A stretch of 47,380 nucleotides of DNA, taken from IMG/VR virus record IMGVR_UViG_3300035670_000355, positions 1-47,380 of that record; one strand, 5' to 3'. Position numbers and translations under genes: made by a program. The stretch's first letter is position 1. Each line of letters starts with the position of its first letter. The notes under the pieces are model-generated. The model made no database searches. It was not told the DNA's origin and worked only from the letters and a program-made list of their open reading frames with translations. Positions 22,280-32,035 of this stretch are shown in pieces. The DNA is from a virus.

Positions 22280-22833
22280 TGCTGGTCGCCGACGGTTTCG
22301 TCCGGGTTCAGGCGAGCGATGGGAGCGAATTCACCTTCACTCCGTCGTTCTCCAACCTCGCCCGCTTGGGTGAGCCGGCCGAGATCGTCCGCCTCTATGT
22401 CGACCTGCACGGCCCGCGCGCCGACAGGCAAGCCGCTTTCATCCTCACCACGCTGTGCGACCAGGAAGACCCGACACCGGCTGTCGGCTGGCACAGCCTT
22501 GAGGGTGGATGGGTTGATGGGTTCCTGACGCCAGATGCCAGGGTGGTCCTTGCCCGGCACCTGATGCAGCACGGCATGGTTGGCAAGGCCAAGCCTGAGA
22601 AGCCGGGCCAATCGAGCCAAGGCAAGTACACCGCCGAGTTCAACGTGTCCGAGTACGTCGCCGCCGCCAGGGTGCACCTTGGCCTGTCGCGTGAAGAGGC
22701 CCTTTCTCTCTCCATGACCGAGTTCCAGAACCTGCTGGAGATGAAGTACCCGGACACCGAGGAAAAGAAGGTGCCTACCCGGGAAGAGTACGACCAGTTC
22801 ATGAAGACGGTGAAGGAGCGCAAGCGTGGCTGA
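22279..22833 (+). CDS. Tail assembly chaperone (DUF6246-like)
   Basis: A 184-aa protein starting MLVADGFVRVQASDGSEFTFTPSF, of the type found just before tape-measure genes. The helical C-terminus (EYVAAARVHLGLSREEALSLSMTEFQNLLEMKY) probably guides tape-measure assembly. I looked for a programmed frameshift like lambda G/GT and saw no convincing slippery site, so a single frame seems to supply the function. Confidence 0.6.
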   Translation: MLVADGFVRVQASDGSEFTFTPSFSNLARLGEPAEIVRLYVDLHGPRADRQAAFILTTLCDQEDPTPAVGWHSLEGGWVDGFLTPDARVVLARHLMQHGMVGKAKPEKPGQSSQGKYTAEFNVSEYVAAARVHLGLSREEALSLSMTEFQNLLEMKYPDTEEKKVPTREEYDQFMKTVKERKRG

Positions 22834-25201
22834 ACAGGTCGGGGCAATTTACTTTGATGTCGCGTTCGAGACGCGCAAGCTGCTGGACGGTCAGAAGAAG
22901 ATCGACCAGAGCCTGCAGCAGACCTCGGGTCGGATGGACGCATTCCAGGGCAAGGTCACAGCTGTGGCTTCGGCTGTCGGCGTCCTGGGGGCTGCGCTCG
23001 CTGCCGTGCGCGTCGCCAAGATGGCCGACGAGCTCCGGTTGCTTGAGGTGCGGGTTCAGGTGGCCGCGGGCGGGCTGAAAGAGGGCGCCGCAGCCATGCT
23101 GGAGTTGGAGGCCATCTCCAAGCGCACCCAAACCAGCGTGGCGGCCAATGCGGAGGTGTTCACGCGCCTGAACAGCGCCATGAAGGCAATGGGCGGCACC
23201 CAGGCCCAGACGCTGGCCTTGACCGAGACCCTGGCTCAGGCCATCAAGGTGTCTGGCGCCTCTGCCGTCGAGGCCAAGGCCGCCATGCTGCAGTTCGGCC
23301 AGGCGCTGGGCTCCGGCAAGCTGGCTGGTGACGAGTTGCGCTCCCTCATGGAGTCGGCCCCGTACCTCATGAAGCAGATGGCCGATGCCATCGGGGTGCC
23401 GGTCGGCTCGCTCAAGAAGCTGGGCGAGGAAGGCAAGTTGACCGCCGACGTGGTGGCTGCCGCAATGCTGAAGGCCTCGAAGCAGATTCAGGAGGACTTC
23501 AACAAGCTGCCCAAGACATTCAGCGATGCGTTAACGCAGCTCGAAAATGCGGCGCTGCGAGCCAACAAGCAGCTTGATGAAATGTCCGGCGCTAGCGCAG
23601 TTCTTGCTGGCGTTACCCGTGGCTTGACCGACGTCGTCAATCAGTTGGTCTCGGAAGTCTCTGGACTGGACAAAGAGGCAGAGGCCGTTGGGCGCAACAA
23701 GGCCATTTCCGACTGGGCAAGCGACACCCGTGTGGCCCTGTCCTACTTGCTGGATGCCGCCGATGTGCTCTGGCAGACCCTGAGCGTGCTGGGGCGAAAC
23801 GTCTCGTTCGTGTTCAAGGGCATCTGGACCGAGATTGGCGGCATCGGCGCCCAGGTGGCGGCCGTGATGCGCGGCGACTTCGAGGGCGCACGGGCCATCG
23901 GTGAGCAGATGAAAGCCGATGCGGCGCAGCGCCGGGCCGAACTTGACGCAGCCGACAAGGCCACGCTGTCCCGGGCTCAGACCATGGGCGCCAGGATGCG
24001 CGAGGCGTGGGCACGCGGTGCTGGCGGCGAACTGATGGGCCCGCCGAAGCCGCAGCCGAAACTCAAGCCAAACGGGGGCGGTGAGGACGGCAAGAAGGGC
24101 GCCAAGTTCGATGAGGCGGCGTATCTGTCTGACCTTCGCAAGGCCCAGGCCTCCGAGATCAACGCCATCAACGAGACCGAGGCCGAGAAGCTGCGGGTGG
24201 CCAAGAAGCACCTGGACGAGCGCAAGATCAGCGAGAAGGCCTATACCGAGGCGGTGAGCCTAATCAGCCAGGATGCCGAGCAGGCCCGGGTTGAGCTCAT
24301 GCGCAAGACCCAGGAAGAAATCAACCGGGTGCGCAAGGAAGAGGACGAGAAGGCAGCGCGGGAGCGAGCCGAGCGCGACAAGGGGCGGAATGCAGCCATG
24401 GCGGGCATTGCCGGCCAAGATCCCATCGCAGAGCTCATCTTCCAGCAGGAAGAGAAGGCCAAGATCGTCCGCGAGTACGCTCAGAAGGATCTTGAGCAGG
24501 CGCAGCTATACGCCGAATGGCTTGTGGCAATCGAGCAGGAAACGCAGCAGCGCATCCAGCAGGTTCGCGCGGACACCCGATCCAAGGAGCTCGCAGGGCA
24601 ACAGCAGCAACTGCAGGGCGCCTCCCAGCTTTTCGACTCTCTGGCTGGCATGACCCAGGTCTTCGCCGGCAAGCAATCGACCGCCTACAGGGCCATGTTC
24701 GCCGCTTCGAAGGCCTTCGCCATCGCCGAGGCTGTCGTGAAGATTCAGCAGGGCATCGCGCAGGCTGCTGCGCTGCCATTCCCGGTGAACCTTGGGGCTA
24801 TGGCCACGGTGGTAGCCAGCACGGCCGGGATCGTTTCCACTATCAAGGGTGCGAACTACGGTGGCGGTCGCCAGTACGGGGGGCCGGTGTCGGCTGGCTC
24901 CATGTACCGGGTGAACGAGACGGGCAAGTCGGAGATGTTCGTGGGCGCCAATGGCAGCCAGTACATGATCCCGAACCAGTCAGGGAAGGTTGTGTCGGCT
25001 GACAACGTGGGTGGCGGGAATGCGCCTGTGGTTCAGGTGTTCATCAATGGCGTGCAGACTGCGGCCGACTCGCAGAGTTACAACGCCCAGGCCAATGTTT
25101 TGAAGGCCGTGATTGCCGACGTGTCGAACCAGATCCGCGAGAACAGCGGCCCCGTGTGGTCCGCGCTGCGTTCGGCTACCAACGTTCAAGGGAGGCTGTG
25201 A
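22826..25201 (+). CDS. Tape measure protein
   Basis: A 791-aa protein, the longest tail-module gene after the tip. The N-terminal TMP domain contains GDELRSLMESAPYLMKQMADAIGV and LGEEGKLTADVVAAAML. Coiled coils follow (EEINRVRKEEDEKAARERAERDKG), then hydrophobic stretches (residues ~625-680) and a C-terminal GGRQYGGPVSAGSMYRVNE block typical of tape measures. It sets tail length and probably reaches the inner membrane on infection. GTG start overlapping the chaperone. Confidence 0.92.
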   Translation: MAEQVGAIYFDVAFETRKLLDGQKKIDQSLQQTSGRMDAFQGKVTAVASAVGVLGAALAAVRVAKMADELRLLEVRVQVAAGGLKEGAAAMLELEAISKRTQTSVAANAEVFTRLNSAMKAMGGTQAQTLALTETLAQAIKVSGASAVEAKAAMLQFGQALGSGKLAGDELRSLMESAPYLMKQMADAIGVPVGSLKKLGEEGKLTADVVAAAMLKASKQIQEDFNKLPKTFSDALTQLENAALRANKQLDEMSGASAVLAGVTRGLTDVVNQLVSEVSGLDKEAEAVGRNKAISDWASDTRVALSYLLDAADVLWQTLSVLGRNVSFVFKGIWTEIGGIGAQVAAVMRGDFEGARAIGEQMKADAAQRRAELDAADKATLSRAQTMGARMREAWARGAGGELMGPPKPQPKLKPNGGGEDGKKGAKFDEAAYLSDLRKAQASEINAINETEAEKLRVAKKHLDERKISEKAYTEAVSLISQDAEQARVELMRKTQEEINRVRKEEDEKAARERAERDKGRNAAMAGIAGQDPIAELIFQQEEKAKIVREYAQKDLEQAQLYAEWLVAIEQETQQRIQQVRADTRSKELAGQQQQLQGASQLFDSLAGMTQVFAGKQSTAYRAMFAASKAFAIAEAVVKIQQGIAQAAALPFPVNLGAMATVVASTAGIVSTIKGANYGGGRQYGGPVSAGSMYRVNETGKSEMFVGANGSQYMIPNQSGKVVSADNVGGGNAPVVQVFINGVQTAADSQSYNAQANVLKAVIADVSNQIRENSGPVWSALRSATNVQGRL

Positions 25202-25674
25202 TGCCTGTTGCCTACCCGTCGCACATTCGGACCATCCTGAAGGCCGGCAAGAGCCGCGCCCAGCCGGCCGCTTTCAGCATGGCGCAGCCGCGCCGGGGCT
25301 ACGCCTACACCCAGGCCACGGGCACCGACGTGCCGGTGTTCTGGGACGTGGCCTTCCTCTTCAGCCAAGCGGACGCCCAGGTGTTCTGGCTGTGGGTTCA
25401 GCACACCCTCAACCGTGGGCAGGACGAGTTCACGCTTCCCATCAGGACCGAGTTCGGCATGGTGGAGCACGTCTGCAGGTTCCTGCCTGACAGCCTGTTG
25501 CCTGTGCAGGAGCAGGGCGGCCTGTTCGGGTACTCCGCGACCATCATGGCCCGCGCGCTCGTGGTACCGGACGACTATGAAGCTGCGGCGGACCTGATCG
25601 TTGCGCTGCCCGGCTGGTCTTCGTGGGCATCGGTGCTTGACGAGGTGGTGACAGCAGAACTGCCGGAGGCCTGA
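25201..25674 (+). CDS. Distal tail protein
   Basis: A 157-aa protein directly after the tape measure (ATG overlaps its stop). MPVAYPSHIRTILKAGKSRAQPAAF, then VFWDVAFLFSQADAQVFWLWVQHTLN, is characteristic of small tail-tip components in this group. Probably part of the tip collar. Confidence 0.65.
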   Translation: MPVAYPSHIRTILKAGKSRAQPAAFSMAQPRRGYAYTQATGTDVPVFWDVAFLFSQADAQVFWLWVQHTLNRGQDEFTLPIRTEFGMVEHVCRFLPDSLLPVQEQGGLFGYSATIMARALVVPDDYEAAADLIVALPGWSSWASVLDEVVTAELPEA

Positions 25675-25675
25675 C

Positions 25676-26158
25676 ATGGACCGGCGCACCTTCTGGGCCA
25701 GCAAGAGCCCGCTCCCCGAGTACCATGCGATCACCTTCAGCCACCCGTCGTTTGATGGACCCATCCGGCTGGTGGCGGACAAGTTCGAGGCTGTGACGTT
25801 GGGCGGCCAGGTGCACCAGCCTGCGCCGATGACCGTCAAGCCACCAGACCAGCGAGGTGACAGCCAGCCCAAGCTGGTCCTGGCCTTCCCGCGCGCGGTG
25901 GTGGGTCGAGAGTTCAAGCAGGCCATCGCCAGGATTCAAGGCGCGGCCGTTGTCGCCCCCATCGTGGTGACCTACCACCTGTACCTGGGTGACACCGACA
26001 CGCCAGAGGTGTCCTGGGAACTCTACATCTCGGACGTTGGCGGGATCGTGTTCTCGCCTGACGCGGTGCAGGTCACGGCCACCGAGAGCAATCCGATGCG
26101 CCTGAACGTCTCGGAGATCTACGATCCGGCCGTCTTCACTGGGCTTGAGTTGATCTGA
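25676..26158 (+). CDS. DUF1833 tail protein
   Basis: A 160-aa protein (FWASKSPLPEYHAITFSHPSFDGPIRLVAD in parts, with VGREFKQAIARIQ) matching the DUF1833 family that sits between the tape measure and the NlpC/P60 gene in many siphophages. Likely a distal tail/baseplate component. Confidence 0.7.
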   Translation: MDRRTFWASKSPLPEYHAITFSHPSFDGPIRLVADKFEAVTLGGQVHQPAPMTVKPPDQRGDSQPKLVLAFPRAVVGREFKQAIARIQGAAVVAPIVVTYHLYLGDTDTPEVSWELYISDVGGIVFSPDAVQVTATESNPMRLNVSEIYDPAVFTGLELI

Positions 26159-26161
26159 AGC

Positions 26162-26171
26162 TTCCTAGCAT
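26162..26171 (+). promoter_or_regulatory. TYCNTAGCAT motif, copy 3
   Basis: TTCCTAGCAT between the DUF1833 gene and the NlpC gene; the ATG at 26179 lies 7 nt downstream. A TTGAGT hexamer 15 bp upstream is the only -35-like sequence found at any copy. Confidence 0.5.
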
Positions 26172-26178
26172 GGGTGGA

Positions 26179-26583
26179 ATGCTGCCCCTCATGACGCCCC
26201 AGGAGTTCGCCGCCCGCGCTGTCGGCGTTCAGTGGGCGCGCTGGCGCTCGGACTGGTCTGGCATGGATTGCTTCGGCCTGGTGGTGCTGTTCTTCCGCGA
26301 GGTGCACGGCCTGGACATCGGGCCTGTGCCACACACCGACGTCGCCGACGGGTTCGCCGGCCAGCCTGAGCGCTGGACAGACTGCGACCCAAAAGCGGGC
26401 GCCACCATGTGGATGAACTGGAAGGACGGTGGGCCGAGCCATGTCGGCATCCTGCTGACTGATTCCACGGTCCTGCATGCCGAAGGCCAGCACGAGTGCG
26501 GCGGCAGTGTCCGGGTAACGCGCCTTGACGTCATGGAGCGCTTCTACGGGCCTTCACGATTCCTGAGGCCTGCCACATGCTGA
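26179..26583 (+). CDS. NlpC/P60 tail-tip peptidase
   Basis: A 134-aa protein. WSGMDCFGLVVLFFREVHG holds the catalytic Cys and GPSHVGILL the His; VLHAEG is the third conserved block. It would cut peptidoglycan cross-links as the tail penetrates the cell wall. The ATG at 26179 is preferred (an upstream in-frame ATG at 26170 lies within the TAGCAT motif). Confidence 0.85.
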   Translation: MLPLMTPQEFAARAVGVQWARWRSDWSGMDCFGLVVLFFREVHGLDIGPVPHTDVADGFAGQPERWTDCDPKAGATMWMNWKDGGPSHVGILLTDSTVLHAEGQHECGGSVRVTRLDVMERFYGPSRFLRPATC

Positions 26584-29057
26584 TCATCCTCAACGACCCG
26601 GCGGGCGTCACCGGCCGCCATCGCCACCCGCTTGACCCGACGGTCAGCCTGCAGGCCAACATCGAGCGGCACATCTCGTGCGGCTTCGAGTGCTCGCTGA
26701 AGATCAACGGCCAGGAGGTTGACCCGTTCACGGACCCGCGCCTGGAGGCGCCCCCAGTTGTCAGCGACACGGTCATCCTGACTCGCCGGCCTGCTGGTGG
26801 CTTGGCCGGCCAGTTGCTTGGTGGTCTTGCGGGCCCTTCGGCGGCAAAGGCGGTTGTCGGCCTGCTTGCGCCGGTCCCCGACATCCCCCAGGTCGCCAAC
26901 TACGAGAACTCGGGCACGGCGGTCAGCAAGAACAGCCCGAACAACTCGCTGACGGCTCAGTCGAACGTGGCCCGGGCCTATCAGGCGATCCCGGACGTCT
27001 ACGGCTACCGCAGGGTTTGGCCTGACCTGATCCAGCCCTCCACGGTCGAGTACATCGACCACATCAAGTACGTCACCGAGTGGATGTGCGTCAGCCGCGG
27101 CAAAGGCACGATCACCGATGTCCAGTACGCCGACACCAGCATCTTCAACATCGCCGGCGCCTCTTACCAAGTGTTCGAGCCCCAGGTTTCGGCGAGCTAC
27201 CCTGAGTTCAGCACCACGGTTCTGACCGATGTCCTGGAGGCGTTCGAGAGTCCGGAAGTCAACGGCCAGGAACTGGACTACCCGGGCGAGGTGGCCGCCA
27301 TCGTGCGCACCGGTTCGTTCAATGCCGTCTCTGGCGCGACCACCTTCACGATCACGGTGCCCGATGGCTCCACGCTGGACAACGTCAAGGCCCTGGCTCC
27401 GAGCGGAACAGCGGTGGTGCAGTTCAGCTATGGGGCTGGCCCGACGGCATTCAATCAGACCTGCACCATGACCGGCTTTACGACGGCAGCGGGCCTGGTG
27501 ACTTTCACATTCAGTTCGACGGCTTGGGGGGCAAACGAATTTGGCTCTGGCATTGCCTTCAGCATCGACCCCAACCTGGTCGCCGAACAGGTGCTTGGGC
27601 CTTACACATTGGCAGTGCCCTGCAGCCGGATTCACTGGAACATCGTGTTCCCTAGGGGCCTAAAGGGTACTGTTCAAGTGCGGGCTACCTGGTGGAAGGT
27701 CAACGATGGTGGAGAGGAAATCTATGGGTCCAGAGAGACCAGAGTAGATACCTTCTCGGATGACACGTTCGATCAGCGGTTCTACACCATCAAGGCCACG
27801 CCGGCCGCTGGTCAGGGAAAGTACCAGGCAAAGTTCAGTCGTGTGACTGCCCAAGTCGACGCAAATGGCAGTGACATCGCCAAGCTCGAAGAGGTCTATG
27901 CGGTGCGTTACTACGCGACCAAGAGCCTGCCGGGTGTGACCATCATCAAGGTGACGACCAAGGCCACCGAGCAGGCCACGGGTTACAGCGAACGCAAATT
28001 CAATGTCCGGTGGCTTCGTCATGTACGAAGCCTGACAAGCGATGTGCTGAGCCCATCCCGCAACTTTGGCCGAATCATGGCGCACATCTGGACCTTGGCG
28101 GGCAACCAGATCACGTGGCTGGATGTGGCAAAGCTGGCCGAGATCAATGCCGAGTTCGGAGAGGATTCGGCCCTCCTGCGCTTTGATGGCTCATTCGATG
28201 ATGCCGACCTGAGCCTGGGCGAGCGAATGCAGATCGTGGCCAACCACGCTCGGTGCACGCTGTGGCGTGACGGCTTGCGCTGGACCTGCACGCGCGACCA
28301 AGAAAAGCCATACCCTGAGATGCAGTTTGATTACCGCAATCTGGCGGCAAACGGTGAATCGTCCATTGCCTACTCTGCGAACCTGCCGGCCTCTTATGAC
28401 GGGATCGAGCTCGAGTACGTCAAGGAAGACACCCAGGCGACGAAGGCCTATGTCCGGCTGTCGATTTCCTCGGGCGCCGTCGTGTCAGGTTCGAGTCGCA
28501 ACCCCAAGAAGATCCGCCTCTCAGGGTGCACGACCATGGCGCAGGCCGAAAACCGCGCACACATGGAGGCCCGTCGCCTGCTTTACCAGCGAATAACGGT
28601 GAGCGACACAGCGCTTTCCGATGCCGCAGCGCTTGGCCTGGGCGCCCTGGTGCGCTGGGTTGACCCGGCCGACTTCGGCGGCGAAGAGGGCTTGCAGGCG
28701 GGGGAGGTCATCGGCATCGATGGCGACATCATCACCACCAGCGAGCCCCTGGAGTGGTCAGGCGAGGCCACCGGCCGCATCATCTTCACCGGCGCCGACG
28801 GGCAGTACTTGGGCACGCCGGTGGAGTGCTACCCGGCGGCCGGTGGGCGGGTTGAGCTGGCCAGCGTGCCGACCGGGCTCTATGTCGCCGATGGCGCGCG
28901 CCAGTGCGGCAGCCGGTACGCCTTCGCGCCGGGCCTGACCGCCGCAGAGGTTGAATCGCAAGGCCTGTACACCCTCACCGAAGCAACACCGGGCGGCGAC
29001 GGAACCGTCTCCATAGCATTGGCCCAGTACGACCCACGAATCTATGAGGCCGACTGA
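26577..29057 (+). CDS. Host-specificity/tail-tip hub protein (J/TipJ-like)
   Basis: An 826-aa protein. It begins with a ubiquitin-like stretch (DPAGVTGRHRHPLDPTVSLQ) and a Gly/Ala-rich hydrophobic patch (residues ~65-100). It continues with VYGYRRVWPDLIQPS and a long body containing SDVLSPSRNFGRIMAHIWTL and LWRDGLRWTCTRDQEKPYP, the plan of lambda J-type proteins. It forms the tail tip and contacts the receptor. One copy of the TAGCAT motif (29010) lies near its end. Confidence 0.85.
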   Translation: MLIILNDPAGVTGRHRHPLDPTVSLQANIERHISCGFECSLKINGQEVDPFTDPRLEAPPVVSDTVILTRRPAGGLAGQLLGGLAGPSAAKAVVGLLAPVPDIPQVANYENSGTAVSKNSPNNSLTAQSNVARAYQAIPDVYGYRRVWPDLIQPSTVEYIDHIKYVTEWMCVSRGKGTITDVQYADTSIFNIAGASYQVFEPQVSASYPEFSTTVLTDVLEAFESPEVNGQELDYPGEVAAIVRTGSFNAVSGATTFTITVPDGSTLDNVKALAPSGTAVVQFSYGAGPTAFNQTCTMTGFTTAAGLVTFTFSSTAWGANEFGSGIAFSIDPNLVAEQVLGPYTLAVPCSRIHWNIVFPRGLKGTVQVRATWWKVNDGGEEIYGSRETRVDTFSDDTFDQRFYTIKATPAAGQGKYQAKFSRVTAQVDANGSDIAKLEEVYAVRYYATKSLPGVTIIKVTTKATEQATGYSERKFNVRWLRHVRSLTSDVLSPSRNFGRIMAHIWTLAGNQITWLDVAKLAEINAEFGEDSALLRFDGSFDDADLSLGERMQIVANHARCTLWRDGLRWTCTRDQEKPYPEMQFDYRNLAANGESSIAYSANLPASYDGIELEYVKEDTQATKAYVRLSISSGAVVSGSSRNPKKIRLSGCTTMAQAENRAHMEARRLLYQRITVSDTALSDAAALGLGALVRWVDPADFGGEEGLQAGEVIGIDGDIITTSEPLEWSGEATGRIIFTGADGQYLGTPVECYPAAGGRVELASVPTGLYVADGARQCGSRYAFAPGLTAAEVESQGLYTLTEATPGGDGTVSIALAQYDPRIYEAD
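29010..29019 (+). promoter_or_regulatory. TYCNTAGCAT motif, copy 4
   Basis: TCCATAGCAT, in the coding end of the tip gene, 37 nt before the fibre ATG at 29057, which has its own GAGG site. Confidence 0.35.
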
Positions 29058-30331
29058 TGCCGACCACGAGCGCCGTTCCTTCGGCTGATCCCTCAGACCT
29101 GCTGTTCAACGCTCAGAAGCTGGACGAGGTCATCAACGGCACCGCCGAGAGCTTCATTGATCGGCGCGGTGTTGAGCGCCTGACCCTCACCGGTGCGATT
29201 CGCCTGATCGGATTCGAGGCGCCGGTCGCATTTGCCTCGGGCCTAGCCATCACCAGGTCGACGCAGACCGTCACCAACGGCGGCAACACCTACCACGCAG
29301 ACCCGGCCAGCCTGCCGTTCACCACCACGAGCACGTTCAATGGTGCCCAGTGGCGCCTGGTTTCAAACGTCACTCAAGCGGACCTGGTTTCATACGCTGT
29401 GCCGCTCGTTGGTGGCGCCGGAACCATTGAATTTGCGAAGTTGGCGGCTCCGGTTCAAGGCCTCATCAACGGCGCCCTGCAGAAGTCGGGCGGCGACATG
29501 ACCGGCCTATTCAAGCTGTTCGGCAACGCAACGGATCCGTTGCACCCGGTTCCAAAGCAGCAGGCCGAAACGCTGATTGCAGACAGCGCGCTGGTGTCGT
29601 CTTCACTCTCTTTCTCGTCGCTCTCACTCAGCGCGACTGGCCTGAACGCCAGTGTCAGTGTGTCGGCCGGTGAGTTGATGCTGCGCTCGGCGACGGGCGC
29701 CCCGCGGCTTGTGTCCGGCGTCTCCCTGGTCATCAACACCGCCGCCAGTGGGGCCAATGGACTGGACGCAGGCACGCTTGCTGGTTCAACTTGGTACGCG
29801 GTTTGGGTGATCTGGAACGGATCCACGACAGCCGGGCTTATCTCCACGTCGGCGACATCGCCCGCCATGCCGGGCGGCTACACGCACAAGGCACGCGTTG
29901 GCTGGATTCGCACCGATGGAACAGCCAGCAAATTCCCGCTCGGATTCACTCAGCGCGGAAGGCGAGTTCAGTACCTCGTCAACCTCGCCAGCAACGTCCC
30001 CAACTTCCCACAGATGGCGAGCGGTTCGGCGGGAGACACATCTGCCCCTGCATTTGCGACCATCGCTGTCGGCAACTTCGTGCCCAGCACGGCTGGTGTA
30101 ATCGACGTTCTGACGCGCATTGGCAATGCCTCATCCGTCATCGTCGCGCCCAATGGTCAGTTTGGGGGCGTGGGATCCAGCGCGAATCCAGCGCCCCTCT
30201 CGCTGATCGTCAATGCCACGACCTACGGCGGCGTGATCCGGGGGATGATGGTTCTCGAATCCTCAAACCTTTACTGGGCCTGCGTTGGGGGCGGCGTCGT
30301 CTGCTGCGTCGGCTGGGAGGATAACCTGTGA
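29057..30331 (+). CDS. Tail fibre / side-fibre protein
   Basis: A 424-aa protein. The N-terminus (SADPSDLLFNAQKLDEVINGTAESFIDRRG in parts) is the attachment domain found in fibres next to J-like tips. The middle is Ser/Thr/Gly-rich and the C-terminal third beta-rich. It has no C-terminal variable repeat, so it is not a target of the DGR in this genome. Confidence 0.75.
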   Translation: MPTTSAVPSADPSDLLFNAQKLDEVINGTAESFIDRRGVERLTLTGAIRLIGFEAPVAFASGLAITRSTQTVTNGGNTYHADPASLPFTTTSTFNGAQWRLVSNVTQADLVSYAVPLVGGAGTIEFAKLAAPVQGLINGALQKSGGDMTGLFKLFGNATDPLHPVPKQQAETLIADSALVSSSLSFSSLSLSATGLNASVSVSAGELMLRSATGAPRLVSGVSLVINTAASGANGLDAGTLAGSTWYAVWVIWNGSTTAGLISTSATSPAMPGGYTHKARVGWIRTDGTASKFPLGFTQRGRRVQYLVNLASNVPNFPQMASGSAGDTSAPAFATIAVGNFVPSTAGVIDVLTRIGNASSVIVAPNGQFGGVGSSANPAPLSLIVNATTYGGVIRGMMVLESSNLYWACVGGGVVCCVGWEDNL

Positions 30332-30672
30332 GCTACGCAGTTCGGAACAATGGTTCCGGCTGGCGCGCGGTTGACGGTCCTCAGGACTGCGAGCCAGATG
30401 AAACCTGGCAACTACTGCAGCCGCATGAAATTGAACCAAACGCCGTGCCGCAGGTTGTCTCCAGGCGCCAAGCGCTACTTTCTCTACTGTCTGCTGGCAA
30501 GCTCGACCAGGTGGACCAGTTGATTCAGAATTCGCCGCGCGCCGTGCAGATCGCATGGCAGGCCGCGGGGACATTCGAGCGCACCAATCCGTTGATTGAA
30601 GCCATTGCGCCTTTGGTAGGACTGAACGGCTCGGACATAGACCAGCTTTTCATGCAAGCGGCCCAACTCTGA
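30328..30672 (+). CDS. Putative fibre assembly/accessory protein
   Basis: A 114-aa protein with GTG start overlapping the fibre stop. The C-terminal half (RRQALLSLLSAGKLDQVDQLIQN ... RTNPLIEAIAPLVGL) resembles the small helical partner proteins that follow phage fibre genes. Likely a chaperone for the fibre; inference from position and type. Confidence 0.6.
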   Translation: MSYAVRNNGSGWRAVDGPQDCEPDETWQLLQPHEIEPNAVPQVVSRRQALLSLLSAGKLDQVDQLIQNSPRAVQIAWQAAGTFERTNPLIEAIAPLVGLNGSDIDQLFMQAAQL

Positions 30673-30676
30673 TGCC

Positions 30677-30686
30677 TTCCTAGCAT
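30677..30686 (+). promoter_or_regulatory. TYCNTAGCAT motif, copy 5
   Basis: TTCCTAGCAT in the tail-to-head junction; 8 nt before the portal ATG at 30695, with no Shine-Dalgarno between. Confidence 0.5.
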
Positions 30687-30694
30687 GGTCTGTT

Positions 30695-32035
30695 ATGAGC
30701 CATGTCGTCGTCAACGTTGACCAGTCGGTGATCCGCAGCCGGGAGGAACTCCTGGCGTTTGCCATGGGCCTGGACAGCAAGCGCCCCACTGCCTGGGTGC
30801 AGTACGGATGGCCGTCCGAGGTCACGTTTGACCAGATGTACCGGGCGTATGAGCGCACGGGCGGCGGAAATGGCGCGGTGCATCGGCTTCTGGATGGGTG
30901 CTGGCAGGCACTGCCACGCATCAAAACCCCGAAAACCGATGACGTCTCACCATGGGAGACGAAGGTCAACGAACTATTCGATGACCTGGAGCTCTGGGCG
31001 AAGTTCAAGGAGTTCGACCGTCGCAACCTGATCGGTCGCTACTCGGGCTTGATCTACCGCGTCGCCGACGGCAAGGCGCTAACAGAGCCGATGGAGCGAG
31101 CGTCCAAGCTCGTCGACATCATCCCTGTGTTCGAGAACCAACTGAAGGTCACAGATTGGCACAGTGACCCGAGCGACGCTGAGAACTACGGCAAGCCGCG
31201 GATGTTCCAGTATCGCAAGCGCGCGATTGCATCCCAAGATGCAAGCGGTCAGCCTGACGAATGGGCAGACGTCCACCCGAGCCGCGTTCAGATCTTCGCC
31301 GAAGGGTCGGTCGGAGACATGTATGAGGGGGTGCCCCTGCTGCGTGCCGGCTTCAATGACCTGGTGAACATCGAGAAGATCAGCGGCGGCTCCGGCGAGT
31401 CGTTCCTGAAGAACTCCGCGCGGACCATCGTCTTCAAATACGACGCGAACGCTCAGGTGCAGGCCATCACCACGCAGGAAGGGCAGACCAAGACTGTCCG
31501 CGAGGTGCATGAAGAGCAGTCGAAGTCGATCAACCGGAACCAGGACTCTTCGATCGTGATGCAGGGCGGCGACGCGACCACTCTGCAAACCTCGATTTCT
31601 GACCCTAAGCCTTCGTTCGAGGTGTCGGCCAACAACTTCGCTGCCTCGGTGCGCTTGCCGTTCACCGTGATCTTCGGGCAGCAGACCGGTCGCTTGGCCA
31701 GCAACGAGGACAAGGCAGACGCGATCGCCCGCTACAAGTCGCGCCAGGCGAATGAGTTGACGCGCATCATCAAGGATTTCGTCCGCCGCATGCAGGCGGC
31801 CGGCGTCATCGAGGACGGCAAGTTCGAGGTTGAATGGCCGGACATTGCCGCGCCTTCCGACGACGAGAAACTGGGCAACCTGACCAAGATGACACAGGCC
31901 ATGACGGCAGCCTTTCAAGCCGGCCTTCCGCCGATCTTCACCGTCGAGGAACTGCGCAAGGTGGCCGGATACAAGGAAGCGCTGCCGCTCCTGCCGATGG
32001 GTGAGGGCGATCCTGCCGGCGATGCCCCGCCGTGA
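30695..32035 (+). CDS. Portal protein (DUF1073 family)
   Basis: A 446-aa portal. The N-terminal wing region includes MYRAYERTGGGNGAVHRLLDGCWQALP; the core SSIVMQGGDATTLQTSISDP and LPFTVIFGQQTGRLASNEDKADAIARYKSRQ are typical of DUF1073 portals. It forms the dodecameric DNA gateway of the capsid. It starts the head module, which here follows the tail module. Confidence 0.85.
   Translation: MSHVVVNVDQSVIRSREELLAFAMGLDSKRPTAWVQYGWPSEVTFDQMYRAYERTGGGNGAVHRLLDGCWQALPRIKTPKTDDVSPWETKVNELFDDLELWAKFKEFDRRNLIGRYSGLIYRVADGKALTEPMERASKLVDIIPVFENQLKVTDWHSDPSDAENYGKPRMFQYRKRAIASQDASGQPDEWADVHPSRVQIFAEGSVGDMYEGVPLLRAGFNDLVNIEKISGGSGESFLKNSARTIVFKYDANAQVQAITTQEGQTKTVREVHEEQSKSINRNQDSSIVMQGGDATTLQTSISDPKPSFEVSANNFAASVRLPFTVIFGQQTGRLASNEDKADAIARYKSRQANELTRIIKDFVRRMQAAGVIEDGKFEVEWPDIAAPSDDEKLGNLTKMTQAMTAAFQAGLPPIFTVEELRKVAGYKEALPLLPMGEGDPAGDAPP

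Noticed and set aside
22279-22833. Programmed frameshift in the tail assembly chaperone region
   Set aside because: No convincing slippery heptamer with an overlapping extension frame was seen before the tape measure start.
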